Shown here one piece after another: positions 16,922 to 25,354 of a DNA stretch of 39,439 nucleotides (its first letter is position 1; every line of letters starts with the position of its first letter). The position numbers were made by a program, and so were the translations under genes. This DNA is from Bacteroidales bacterium (lineage in GTDB: Bacteria; Bacteroidota; Bacteroidia; Bacteroidales; FEN-979): assembly GCA_017882335.1 (NCBI GenBank), contig JADGPR010000023.1, positions 1-39,439 on the forward strand. The letters are read 5' to 3'. Under the pieces are notes generated by a model. It saw nothing but the letters and a program-made list of their open reading frames with translations. It searched no databases and had not been told where the DNA came from.

Positions 16922-16947
16922 GGTTCAATAATATGAGGAATTGAACC
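16922..16947 (+). terminator. Inverted repeat after the nucleotidyltransferase gene
   Basis: GGTTCAAT (16922-16929) and ATTGAACC (16940-16947) form a perfect 8-bp stem with a 10-base loop, 10 bp after the stop codon. GTTTATT follows instead of a strong T-run, so intrinsic termination would be weak; it may also be an operator for the next gene. Confidence 0.45.
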
Positions 16948-16974
16948 GTTTATTAAAAAAATGCCATAAATTTG
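16941..16974 (+). promoter_or_regulatory. Candidate promoter TTG-N23-TAAATTTG
   Basis: TTG (16941-16943) and TAAATTTG (16967-16974) are separated by 23 bp, at the upper edge of the Bacteroidota spacing. The box lies 21 bp before the ATG at 16996. The -33 part overlaps the inverted repeat. Confidence 0.4.
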
Positions 16975-16995
16975 TTCATTCATAAAAATTCGATC

Positions 16996-17721
16996 ATGAA
17001 GGCAGTCTATTCAAAAACCTTTTCGGTTCCGGTAACCGGGATTCTCTTATTCATACTGGCTTTTCTGCTTATACAGCCGGCTGCACAATCCCAGGTAGTG
17101 AACGAAACCGCAAAAAAGAAGGTCAGTATCGGTTTTGGTCTCTTTACCGATATCATGCAAAAAGTCCCGTCAGGGGTAAAGACCCGTACCATCAACCAGG
17201 GAGTCAAAGTATTTGTCCTTTACAATTTGCCTTTCGGGAAGAGTCCTTTCGGCTTCTCCATCGGGCTTGGCTTGAGTGCTCATAATATTTACGGGAATTT
17301 CCTTGTAAATAAAACAGGAGATACAACAAAACTGGTGAAGATCCCCGATTCGGTGAGTTTCAAACGAAGCAAAATGACGGTCGTCTACCTGGAAGTCCCA
17401 CTGCAATTCTATCTGAAAACAGAAGGTAAGTTCCAGGTTGCACTTGGTTTCAAGGCGGGATTTATGATCGGAAGCCACACAAAATATGTGGGCGATGGAG
17501 GGATCAAAACCAATAGCTATGAATCTTATAGCACGTCAAAGATCAGGATCAAGAACGTTGGAATACCGAACCTGCAGCAATTCGCTTACGGCCCTACCTT
17601 TCGCATCGGGTACAAATGGATCAGCGCCGATTGCTATTATATGCTGTCGACGCTCTTCACTAAAAACCACGGACCGGATATGTACCCCATCTCGGTCGGA
17701 CTGGTATTAATGCCTTTCTGA
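16996..17721 (+). CDS. Outer-membrane beta-barrel protein (porin-like, OmpA/PorT-like barrel)
   Basis: The 241-residue protein begins at the ATG at 16996 with a clear signal peptide (hydrophobic stretch about residues 13-30, cleavage near AAQSQ). The mature part alternates hydrophobic and polar residues in strands such as FQVALGFKAGFMIG and YGPTFRIGYKWISADCYYML, typical of the eight-stranded 'outer membrane beta-barrel' proteins of Bacteroidota. It ends LVLMPF with an aromatic terminal residue, a usual barrel-assembly signal. No specific substrate is evident. The last base abuts the stop codon of the convergent gene (shared TGATCA). Confidence 0.75.
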   Translation: MKAVYSKTFSVPVTGILLFILAFLLIQPAAQSQVVNETAKKKVSIGFGLFTDIMQKVPSGVKTRTINQGVKVFVLYNLPFGKSPFGFSIGLGLSAHNIYGNFLVNKTGDTTKLVKIPDSVSFKRSKMTVVYLEVPLQFYLKTEGKFQVALGFKAGFMIGSHTKYVGDGGIKTNSYESYSTSKIRIKNVGIPNLQQFAYGPTFRIGYKWISADCYYMLSTLFTKNHGPDMYPISVGLVLMPF

Positions 17722-18333
17722 TCAGAGAAAAATAAAGAGAAGAAACATCACGCCTGCTCCCACAAGAAATCCGGAATAAATCTCGGATGGCTTATGGGAG
17801 TTTGATTGAATACGGGCAAAGCCGAGAAATCCACCCAGTATTATTGCTGCAATGACGAACCAAGTCAGGTCAAGATTCAGGTTCAGTGACAGCCCCATAA
17901 GTAAACCCAGCATGCCGCCGATCCCGATCATATGCAGGCTGATCTTTCTATAGAAGGAGATGATCATTGCCAGGATCGTGAGAAACGTTGATCCCAGCAT
18001 GTAATAGCTGAAAATAAAGGAAATGGAAAAACTCTTCAGCAGGTAATAGGTGATATAATAAAAGGCCGCCGCAGCCAGCAGCGGGTAGATCCTTTCTTCC
18101 CGCGACTGCAGGTAAAATGATTTCACAAGTTTCAGCCGGTACAACAGGAAAACGATCAGTAAGGGAAGAAGAATAGTGGTGAGAAAGACCAATCCGGTGA
18201 GAAACAATTTGGCCTTGACCGGGATCATCATCGCGAAAAACGTGTTGACATTCAGTAGGATCAGCAACATGTAGAAAGGAACGAAAAGGGGATGAAAAAC
18301 TATGGTAAACATTCTGGCGATTCTTTCTTCCAT
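17722..18333 (-). CDS. Integral membrane protein, PAP2-like
   Basis: The 203-residue protein has about six membrane segments. The C-terminal piece FARIQSNSHKPSEIYSGFLVG has the R-x5-H-x3-acidic spacing of PAP2 phosphatase motif 3 (usually SRxxxxxHxxxD), with Glu replacing the catalytic-dyad Asp. Motif 2 (PSGH) is represented at best by ISLH (around residue 133). It may therefore be a degenerate lipid phosphatase-like protein; activity is doubtful. It lies 19 bp downstream of rpoN on the same strand and is probably co-transcribed. Confidence 0.6.
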   Translation of the reverse strand: MEERIARMFTIVFHPLFVPFYMLLILLNVNTFFAMMIPVKAKLFLTGLVFLTTILLPLLIVFLLYRLKLVKSFYLQSREERIYPLLAAAAFYYITYYLLKSFSISFIFSYYMLGSTFLTILAMIISFYRKISLHMIGIGGMLGLLMGLSLNLNLDLTWFVIAAIILGGFLGFARIQSNSHKPSEIYSGFLVGAGVMFLLFIFL

Positions 18334-18352
18334 GCGTGTTGAGGTTTTGGGA

Positions 18353-19849
18353 TTAGAGTTCCTTCCGGAGACGTGCTACCGGAATGTTGAGCTGTTCGCG
18401 GTATTTTGCAATGGTTCGCCGGGCAATGTTATATCCTTTTTCTTTAAGGAGATCCACGAGGTGATCATCAGTAAATGGATCAGATTTATCTTCGGCTTCG
18501 ATGCAATCCTGCAGGATCTTCTTGATCTCCCTGGTGGAAATTTCTTCTCCCTTTGTATTTTGCATCGATTCTGAAAAGAAACTTTTCAGCAGGAATGTCC
18601 CGAATGGCGTCTGCACATATTTGCTGTTTGCCACGCGCGAAACGGTAGAAATATCCATATTGATGATAGTGGCAATGTCTTTCAGGATCATGGGCTTCAG
18701 CTTGGTTTCATCACCGGTCATGAAATAATCCTCCTGGTATTCCATGATGGCCTGCATGGTGACATACAAGGTATCCTGGCGCTGACGGATGGCATCGATG
18801 AAATTACGGGCTGCATCCAGCTTCTGGCGGATAAAGGTAGCCGCATCTTTTGATGCCCTGCTGGCATTTTTTCCGCCTGCAGAATACTCCCGCAGCAATT
18901 CGATGTATTGCCGGTTAGGGCTCAGGTCGGGAACGTTCCGTGAATTCAGGCTGAGTTCAAGGATGCCGTCATGATTCGAAATGGTAAAATCGGGGATGAT
19001 GTAATTTCCCTCACGGGAGATATCGCTTATTGAAACACCGGGTTTCGGATTCAACTTCTGGATCTCGGAGATGGCCTCCTTCAGTTCCGGTTCTGATGAC
19101 CGGGTCTTTAGCAAAATCTTATCATAATGTTTTTTGCTGAATTCAAGGAAATGATCCTTCACGATCATCCGCGCCAGCTCAGTGCCTTTCGATCCCTGGG
19201 GCAGTCGTTCCAACTGAAGCAGCAGGCATTCCTGGAGGTTACGGGCGCCGATGCCGGCAGGATCAAATCCCTGGATTATCTTCAGAACTTCATCCACCTC
19301 CTGCTCGGTAGCCTCGATTCCGTGGTTGAATGCAAGATCGTCGCACAGGGCAGGGATCTCACGGAGCAGGTATCCCGGTTCGTCAAGGTTGCCAATAATG
19401 GTAGCGGCAATGATGTACTGTTTGTCGGTAACACGGTTCATACCTAACTGGCTCAGGAGGTATTCCTGGAAGCTGATTCCTGAAGCAAGCGGAGTCTCCC
19501 TTATCTCATCATCCGGGCTTTTGTTATTGGCATATAATTTATATTCCGGGATCTCGTCTTCGGCAAGATAATCTTCAAAAGAGAAATCATCATTATCGTT
19601 GCGGGGTTCCTCTTCCGGCTCTTCCCTGAATTCATCCTCGTCCGATTCCACCGAATCAGGCAGCGCATCTTCCTGGTTATCCTTTTCGTCTTCGTCAGGG
19701 CTGGTTTCTTCCAGGGCAGGATTCTCTTCGATTTCCTGCTTGATCCTTTGCTCGAGCGCCAGGATCGGTTCCTGCATAAGTCGCATAACCAGGACCTGCT
19801 GAGGCGATAGTTTCTGAATAAGCCGTTGTTGTAATCTCTGATGCAACAT
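18353..19849 (-). CDS. rpoN: RNA polymerase sigma-54 factor
   Basis: The 498-residue protein shows all sigma-54 parts: the Gln/Leu-rich activator-interacting N terminus (MLHQRLQQRLIQKLSPQQVLVMRLMQ, then EIEENPALEE), an acidic linker (about residues 50-90), the core-binding domain (LLSQLGM, GYLLREI, GFDPAGIGARNLQECLLLQL), the HTH region and the C-terminal RpoN box ARRTIAKYRE. The ATG at 19849 gives the classic N terminus; a GTG at 19867 would add six residues overlapping a promoter box. It directs transcription from -24/-12 promoters only with an ATP-driven enhancer-binding protein, one of which is encoded at 34.7 kb in this window. Confidence 0.95.
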   Translation of the reverse strand: MLHQRLQQRLIQKLSPQQVLVMRLMQEPILALEQRIKQEIEENPALEETSPDEDEKDNQEDALPDSVESDEDEFREEPEEEPRNDNDDFSFEDYLAEDEIPEYKLYANNKSPDDEIRETPLASGISFQEYLLSQLGMNRVTDKQYIIAATIIGNLDEPGYLLREIPALCDDLAFNHGIEATEQEVDEVLKIIQGFDPAGIGARNLQECLLLQLERLPQGSKGTELARMIVKDHFLEFSKKHYDKILLKTRSSEPELKEAISEIQKLNPKPGVSISDISREGNYIIPDFTISNHDGILELSLNSRNVPDLSPNRQYIELLREYSAGGKNASRASKDAATFIRQKLDAARNFIDAIRQRQDTLYVTMQAIMEYQEDYFMTGDETKLKPMILKDIATIINMDISTVSRVANSKYVQTPFGTFLLKSFFSESMQNTKGEEISTREIKKILQDCIEAEDKSDPFTDDHLVDLLKEKGYNIARRTIAKYREQLNIPVARLRKEL

Positions 19850-19855
19850 AGAGAA

Positions 19856-19863
19856 CAAATATA
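19856..19863 (-). promoter_or_regulatory. Candidate -7 promoter box for rpoN (TATATTTG)
   Basis: The minus strand reads TATATTTG, matching TAnnTTTG, 6 bp before the rpoN ATG. This would give a leaderless or nearly leaderless transcript. A good -33 element was not found. Confidence 0.35.
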
Positions 19864-20065
19864 ACACTTTATCCTGTTTTTTAATAAAGGAAAGCTAGGA
19901 AATCGGATAAAATATTAAGCAGCAGGTGAGGCCGTTCAGCCATTTATCCGGGGAATAATGAGGCAGGTTTTTCTTCCGGATGAAATTTAATCGACAGGAC
20001 TTTCCTTTCTATCGGAAAAACGTCAGTCCCGGTCTAAAAACCCTGCATAACCCTTTGGTTTGAAT

Positions 20066-20073
20066 TATATTTG
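20066..20073 (+). promoter_or_regulatory. Candidate -7 promoter box (TATATTTG) for the two-component/efflux cluster
   Basis: TATATTTG lies 18 bp before the kinase ATG. The spacer 19868-20091, divergent between rpoN and the kinase, shows no other clear element and no gene. Confidence 0.4.
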
Positions 20074-20091
20074 CAGCCAAACTGATCTAAA

Positions 20092-21123
20092 ATGCAAAAA
20101 CCATCAGGCAATCTGTCCAGGTTTTTTACCATCGCCATCCATGTTCTCATCTGGCTTGGATTGTACATGATTCCTTATATTGACGATACCCGGCAGCACT
20201 TTTCCCCGCATTTCATCTGGAGAAACACCTCTTTATTCCTGCTCCTGGTTTCTTTCTTTTATTTCAACACCTATTTCCTGATACGGAAACTTTTTCTTCC
20301 GGGGAAACTATTCTATTACATGCTGGCCATCCTGGCATGTCTCGTCTTTATCTCGGGGGTGAACCTGTTGTTTTCAAGTATCATCGATGCATACGTTCCT
20401 TCCGAATCACATCACCCCGTTATTCTCCACAGGCTCTTTTTCCCAGTCTTTCCCGCCTTGTTTGTCTTTGCCATCAGCACAGCAATAAAGATCACCAACG
20501 AATGGTTCAAGGCAGAGAAACAGAAAAAAGAGATGGAGAATGAAAAACTGCACTCTGAACTGGCTTTCCTGAAATCGCAGGTGAATCCGCATTTTCTCTT
20601 CAATATCCTCAACAACATCTGTTCGCTTGCACGGAAGAAGTCAAATGACACTGAAAATGCCATCATCCAGCTTTCCCGGATCATGCGATATATGCTGTAT
20701 GATTCGAAAGATGAAAAAGTGAGCTTGGAAAAGGAGGTGGAGTACCTGCAGAATTATATTGATCTGCAGCGGCTGAGGATCTCCGATTCGGTGATCATCA
20801 ATTTTACCATCGAAGGAAATATCGAAGGCAAAATGGTTGAACCCATGCTGCTGATCCCTTTCGTGGAAAATGCGTTCAAGCATGGAGTCAGTTATCTAGA
20901 AGCATCAAACATCGACATCCGCCTGAAAATCGATAACGGAGATCTTCATTTCCACGTCGAAAATAACAGGATCAAAAAGAATGAAGACCCCGTTCAACAG
21001 GAATCCGGAATCGGGCTGAAAAATGTGCTCCGGCGGCTGGATCTGCTGTATCCCGGAACCCATACAATAAACATTGAAGAGAATGCAGTGAAATACATTG
21101 TTAACCTTGATATTTCATTATAA
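20092..21123 (+). CDS. LytS/YehU-type sensor histidine kinase
   Basis: The 343-residue protein has four predicted N-terminal membrane helices (about 11-31, 44-65, 73-97, 115-133), a short coiled segment (137-158) and a His_kinase (PF06580) domain. The phospho-acceptor is H167 in LKSQVNPHFLFNILNNI, and an HATPase domain follows with PFVENAFKHGV (N box) and ESGIGLKNVLRRL (G box). Such kinases act on LytTR regulators, and the next gene, starting 2 bp downstream, encodes one. Its signal is unknown; the position before the efflux genes suggests sensing of the exported compound or of envelope stress. Confidence 0.92.
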   Translation: MQKPSGNLSRFFTIAIHVLIWLGLYMIPYIDDTRQHFSPHFIWRNTSLFLLLVSFFYFNTYFLIRKLFLPGKLFYYMLAILACLVFISGVNLLFSSIIDAYVPSESHHPVILHRLFFPVFPALFVFAISTAIKITNEWFKAEKQKKEMENEKLHSELAFLKSQVNPHFLFNILNNICSLARKKSNDTENAIIQLSRIMRYMLYDSKDEKVSLEKEVEYLQNYIDLQRLRISDSVIINFTIEGNIEGKMVEPMLLIPFVENAFKHGVSYLEASNIDIRLKIDNGDLHFHVENNRIKKNEDPVQQESGIGLKNVLRRLDLLYPGTHTINIEENAVKYIVNLDISL

Positions 21124-21125
21124 TT

Positions 21126-21854
21126 ATGATACGGTGCATTGCAATTGATGATGAAAACCTGGCGCTCGACCTGATCGAAGACGACATCCTGAAGGTTCCG
21201 TTCCTGCAGCTGATAAAAAAGTGCAGAAACGGAATTGAAGCCCTTGATGTGCTCCAGAAGGAGAAAATCGACCTGCTTTTTCTCGATATCCAGATGCCGG
21301 ATATTTCCGGGATACAGTTTCTCAAAAGCCTCCCGCACAAACCCCTTGTGATCTTTACGACCGCCTATGAAAGATATGCCCTCGAGGGTTTTGAACTTGA
21401 CGTGATCGATTATCTCCTGAAGCCTTACTCATTCGAGCGGTTTCTTAAGGCGGTAAACAAAGCCCAGGAATATCTGACCATTTTAGAGAAAAACCAGGCC
21501 CATCCTGATGTCGGAGAGAACCGTTACTCCAGCCAGTTCATCTTCGTGAAATCAGATTATAAACTTGTTAAAATTGAGATCGCCGAAATTCAATATATCG
21601 AAAGCCTGAAAGATTACATAAAAATTGTGGTCGGGGGCAAACCGGTCATAACCTTGTCGAGCATGAAGGCCATCGAAGAAAAGCTGGTCGCTCCTGATTT
21701 CATCCGGGTTCACCGGAGCTTTATGGTGAATATCCGGAAGATCCAGTACATCCATCGCAATTTTGTGATGGTGGGGGATAAAGAGATCTCCATCGGCGAC
21801 AACTACAAAGATAGTTTCCTGCAAGTTATCAACCAGAAAAAAAGTATCGACTGA
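21126..21854 (+). CDS. LytTR-family response regulator
   Basis: The 242-residue protein has a receiver domain with D8/D9, the phosphorylated D54 in LLFLDIQMPD and K99 in YLLKPYSFERF. A LytTR DNA-binding domain follows (about 140-238), with FVKSDYKLVKI, YIESLKDYIKI and FIRVHRSFMVNI. It pairs with the upstream kinase and is predicted to control the downstream efflux genes. The outer-membrane gene begins 1 bp after its stop, consistent with one transcript. Confidence 0.93.
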   Translation: MIRCIAIDDENLALDLIEDDILKVPFLQLIKKCRNGIEALDVLQKEKIDLLFLDIQMPDISGIQFLKSLPHKPLVIFTTAYERYALEGFELDVIDYLLKPYSFERFLKAVNKAQEYLTILEKNQAHPDVGENRYSSQFIFVKSDYKLVKIEIAEIQYIESLKDYIKIVVGGKPVITLSSMKAIEEKLVAPDFIRVHRSFMVNIRKIQYIHRNFVMVGDKEISIGDNYKDSFLQVINQKKSID

Positions 21855-21855
21855 A

Positions 21856-23199
21856 ATGCAAAAAAAAACACTTCTGATCTTTGCTGCCTGCCTGCTTTTT
21901 ACTTTTGCCAGGGCGCAGAATCGTATATGGACTTTCCAGCAATGCCTGGATACGGCACTTCAAAGAAATATATCATTGAACCAGAGCCGGCTGAACACGG
22001 ATCTCAGCCGCATCACCCTTGAACAATCGAAAGCGAACCGTTTTCCAAACCTGAGTGCCAGCGCAAGAGATGGAATTGGTTTCGGCCGGAGCGTGAACCC
22101 AACAACAAACCAGTATGTGGAAAGAACCACCAACTCTTCCAGTTTTGGTGTGAGCTCAGGTGTTGACCTTTTCAATGGTTTCCAGATCACGCGCACCATC
22201 CTTCAGAATAAAATGAACCTGGATGCAGTGAAAACTGATGTGGAGAATGTCAGGAACCAGGTTATCTTAAATATTACGACTGCCTACCTGCAGTTGCTGT
22301 TTCAATATGAAATCCTCAAATCTGCAAAGAACCAGGCAGAAGCCACCGTCATCCAGGTTGACCGTACTCAGAAAATGGTCAATGCCGGGAAAGTACCCGA
22401 AAGTAACCTTTTCACGATCCGTTCGCAACAGGCCACCGATAACCTTGCTGTCGTGAATGCGCAGGGTCAGCTTGACCTTGCAAAGGTGACGCTGGAACAG
22501 CTCATGGAGATCCCGGTTACCGACAGCTTCGAGGTAATAATTCCCGACCTGGTTGAACCCTCGCTTCTCCTGAATCAAACCAACCAGGAGATCTATAATA
22601 AGGCGCTAACGGTTCAGCCGCAGATCGCCGGTGCATCCATCCGGACAAACAGCGCACTCCTGGGCATCAAAATCAGTGAAGGGGCAAGGTATCCTTCGCT
22701 CAGCCTGAGCGGCGGCGTCAACTCAAACTATTCAGTCACCTCCCATACAGGAACAAGTTCCTCGGTCAATGATTCTCCGTTCTTTCCCCAATTGTGGAAC
22801 AATCTCGGTGAATCGATCGGGTTAAACCTTTCCATCCCGATCTACAGCAACCGGCAACTCAAATCCAATATTGAACGCGCAAAGATCAATGCCCTCAGCG
22901 CCCAACTGGACGAACAGAACACCCGGCTTCAGCTTCGCAAAACCATTGAGCAGTCGTACACCGATCTGCGGAATTCGATAAAGAAATATGAAGCTGTAAA
23001 AGAACAGATCAGCGCCGCCGAGCTTTCCTACCAGAATATGGAACGAAAATACAACGTTGGCATGATGACAGCCATTGACTATCTCATCGAAAAAAATAAT
23101 TATTTCCAGGCACAGTCAAATGGCATACAGGCTAAATATGATTATATCTTCAAGTCGAAGATCCTGGATTTTTACCAGGGGAAACCCATACAATTCTAA
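21856..23199 (+). CDS. TolC-family outer-membrane efflux channel
   Basis: The 447-residue protein has a signal peptide (cleavage near ARAQ) and two outer-membrane-efflux repeats of long alpha-helices. The N-terminal WTFQQCLDTALQRNISLNQSRL and the second-half LNLSIPIYSNRQLKSNIERAKI are typical of the TolC fold. It would form the trimeric exit duct for the adaptor/ATPase/permease encoded next. The spacing to the adaptor is 27 bp. Confidence 0.9.
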   Translation: MQKKTLLIFAACLLFTFARAQNRIWTFQQCLDTALQRNISLNQSRLNTDLSRITLEQSKANRFPNLSASARDGIGFGRSVNPTTNQYVERTTNSSSFGVSSGVDLFNGFQITRTILQNKMNLDAVKTDVENVRNQVILNITTAYLQLLFQYEILKSAKNQAEATVIQVDRTQKMVNAGKVPESNLFTIRSQQATDNLAVVNAQGQLDLAKVTLEQLMEIPVTDSFEVIIPDLVEPSLLLNQTNQEIYNKALTVQPQIAGASIRTNSALLGIKISEGARYPSLSLSGGVNSNYSVTSHTGTSSSVNDSPFFPQLWNNLGESIGLNLSIPIYSNRQLKSNIERAKINALSAQLDEQNTRLQLRKTIEQSYTDLRNSIKKYEAVKEQISAAELSYQNMERKYNVGMMTAIDYLIEKNNYFQAQSNGIQAKYDYIFKSKILDFYQGKPIQF

Positions 23200-23226
23200 G
23201 TTAAAAAACAAAACACATAGTAACAA

Positions 23227-24597
23227 ATGAAAAAGAAGTATTGGATCCTGATTGTTATCATCGTAATAGCGGCGGCTATTGGCGCCTGGTTCTTGTTCGG
23301 GAATAAAGATGCGGCCGCCGTGCAATATAGAACCGCAAAAGTTGAGATGGGAGATCTCAGGATTGTGGTCACTGCAACCGGCACCCTGCAGGCAGATACG
23401 ACCGTGCAGGTTGGAACCCAGGTTTCCGGGATCATTGACAAGATCCTGGTGGATTTTAATTCCATTGTACGAAAAGGACAGGTAGTTGCCTTGCTGGATA
23501 CCACTTACCTCGCAGCAGCAGTGGAAGATGCCTCTTCCTCTATGTACCGGGCCCAGGTACAGGTCAACCTTACAAAACGCAATTATGACCGGAACAAACA
23601 GCTATTCGATGAAAAGGTCATTGCACAATCTGATTATGATCAGTCGCTGTCCGATTATGAAACGGCCCAGGGCAATGCACGCTCTGCAAAATCAGCCCTC
23701 ACCAGGGCCAAAATCAACCTGAAATATGCCACTATTGTGGCCCCGGTTTCGGGTGTTGTGATCTCCCGGAATGTTGACCGTGGACAAACCGTTGCCGCAA
23801 GCTTCAGCACACCCACTTTATTCGCCATTGCCAACGACCTGACGAAAATGCAGGTACAAGCCAGCATCGATGAAGCAGATATCGGTAAAATTCAGGTCGG
23901 ACAGGATGTAACGTTCACCGTGGATGCATATCCCGAACTTTCATTCACCGGAACGGTCAGGCAGATCCGCCTGCAACCGGTCGTACTTCAAAATGTGGTC
24001 AATTATACCGTCATCATTGATGTACCAAATCCGGACCTGAAATTAATGCCGGGAATGACTGCCAACATAACAGTGAAGATCCAGGAAACGCTGGGTGTTT
24101 TGAAGATCCCTGCCAGTGCTCTGAAATTCTGGCCGGCACAGGAAACCCTTGACCAGGCATTGAAAGAAATGCCAGATTCCCTGAAACAGATCATTGATAA
24201 AATGATTAAATTCCGTCAACGGATGAATTCACAAGGCGGAACCCGGACTGCAGCGAATGCAGGCGGTGGAGGAGGTCAAAACGGATTTGGCGGCAGCCAG
24301 GGAGGATCTGACCGGGGCGGCAGCCAGGGTAGGTCGCAGGGACAAGGAAATGAAGGAAGACATAGCAACAGGGGGCACATGGGGTTGGTATGGGTAAAAA
24401 CTGCTGTCAATAAACTGGTACCGTTCAGGGTAAAAACCGGGTTGAGCGACGGGAGTTTTACTGCAGTGGAAGGAAACCTCAAAGAAGGCGATGAAGTTGT
24501 GACAGGCATCATCAACACACAAACAACCACAACACCACAGACACAACAAAGCCCTTTCCAGCCGCAGCGGCCCGGAGGAGGCAGGGGAGGACGGTAA
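23227..24597 (+). CDS. MacA-like periplasmic adaptor (membrane fusion protein)
   Basis: The 456-residue protein has a single N-terminal membrane helix (about 5-23). A biotinyl-lipoyl half (VQVGTQVSGIIDKILVD), a coiled-coil hairpin (about 95-165), the second lipoyl half (ATIVAPVSGVVISRNVDRGQ) and beta-barrel/membrane-proximal domains follow. Odd feature: an insertion of about 40 residues (about 338-378) rich in Gly, Gln, Ser and Asn interrupts the membrane-proximal domain, and the C terminus is also Gly/Pro/Gln rich (ends GGGRGGR). The stop is 1 bp before the ATPase start. Partner: ABC ATPase and permease that follow. Confidence 0.92.
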   Translation: MKKKYWILIVIIVIAAAIGAWFLFGNKDAAAVQYRTAKVEMGDLRIVVTATGTLQADTTVQVGTQVSGIIDKILVDFNSIVRKGQVVALLDTTYLAAAVEDASSSMYRAQVQVNLTKRNYDRNKQLFDEKVIAQSDYDQSLSDYETAQGNARSAKSALTRAKINLKYATIVAPVSGVVISRNVDRGQTVAASFSTPTLFAIANDLTKMQVQASIDEADIGKIQVGQDVTFTVDAYPELSFTGTVRQIRLQPVVLQNVVNYTVIIDVPNPDLKLMPGMTANITVKIQETLGVLKIPASALKFWPAQETLDQALKEMPDSLKQIIDKMIKFRQRMNSQGGTRTAANAGGGGGQNGFGGSQGGSDRGGSQGRSQGQGNEGRHSNRGHMGLVWVKTAVNKLVPFRVKTGLSDGSFTAVEGNLKEGDEVVTGIINTQTTTTPQTQQSPFQPQRPGGGRGGR

Positions 24598-24598
24598 T

Positions 24599-25354
24599 AT
24601 GACGGATGCAATCATTTCAACCCGGCACCTGGTAAAGATCTATAAAATGGGCGATCTTGAGGTTCATGCCCTGAGAGGCATCGACATGGAAATCCGCAAA
24701 AGTGATTTTGTCGCCATCATGGGAAAAAGCGGTTCTGGAAAATCCACTTTTATGAACATCGTAGGTTGCCTGGATGTGCCTACCCGGGGAGAATATTTCC
24801 TGGATGGTGTGGATGTAGGGAAGATGAACAAGGATCAGCTGGCACAGTTACGGAATAACAAGATCGGTTTTGTATTCCAGTCATTTAACCTGCTTTCCCG
24901 GACATCGGCCCTGGAAAATGTGGAGCTTCCATTGATGTACAACCCCAAGGTCAGTTCTCATGCACTGCGGGAAAAAGCCATGAAAGCCCTCGAATCAGTA
25001 GGGCTGGCCGACCGGTCGCACCACCTGCCGAACCAGCTTTCGGGAGGGGAGCAGCAGCGGGTGGCCATCGCCCGTGCCCTGGTCAACGACCCGGTTGTGA
25101 TCCTGGCAGATGAACCTACCGGCAACCTGGATACCCGGACCAGCGTGGAAGTGATGGATATCTTCCAGCAACTGAATAATAAGGGGATCACGGTGGTAAT
25201 CGTGACACATGAACCCGATATTGCCGCCTACACCAATCGGAATGTGAGTTTCCGTGACGGCAGGATCCTGAAAGATCTTCAAGTTGAACATCCCCGGAAA
25301 GCAAGCGAAGAACTTCTTTTGATTCCGGCTATCAGCGAGGAGGAAACGATATGA
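24599..25354 (+). CDS. ABC transporter ATP-binding protein (MacB/LolD-like)
   Basis: The 251-residue ATPase has Walker [10 protein letters not shown] (42-50), Q-loop FVFQSFNLL, signature LSGGEQQR, Walker [13 protein letters not shown] and the switch His in VIVTHEPD. It belongs to the MacB/LolD/FtsE-type subfamily that powers mechanotransmission permeases rather than membrane transport itself. It overlaps the permease gene by 4 bp. Confidence 0.93.
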   Translation: MTDAIISTRHLVKIYKMGDLEVHALRGIDMEIRKSDFVAIMGKSGSGKSTFMNIVGCLDVPTRGEYFLDGVDVGKMNKDQLAQLRNNKIGFVFQSFNLLSRTSALENVELPLMYNPKVSSHALREKAMKALESVGLADRSHHLPNQLSGGEQQRVAIARALVNDPVVILADEPTGNLDTRTSVEVMDIFQQLNNKGITVVIVTHEPDIAAYTNRNVSFRDGRILKDLQVEHPRKASEELLLIPAISEEETI

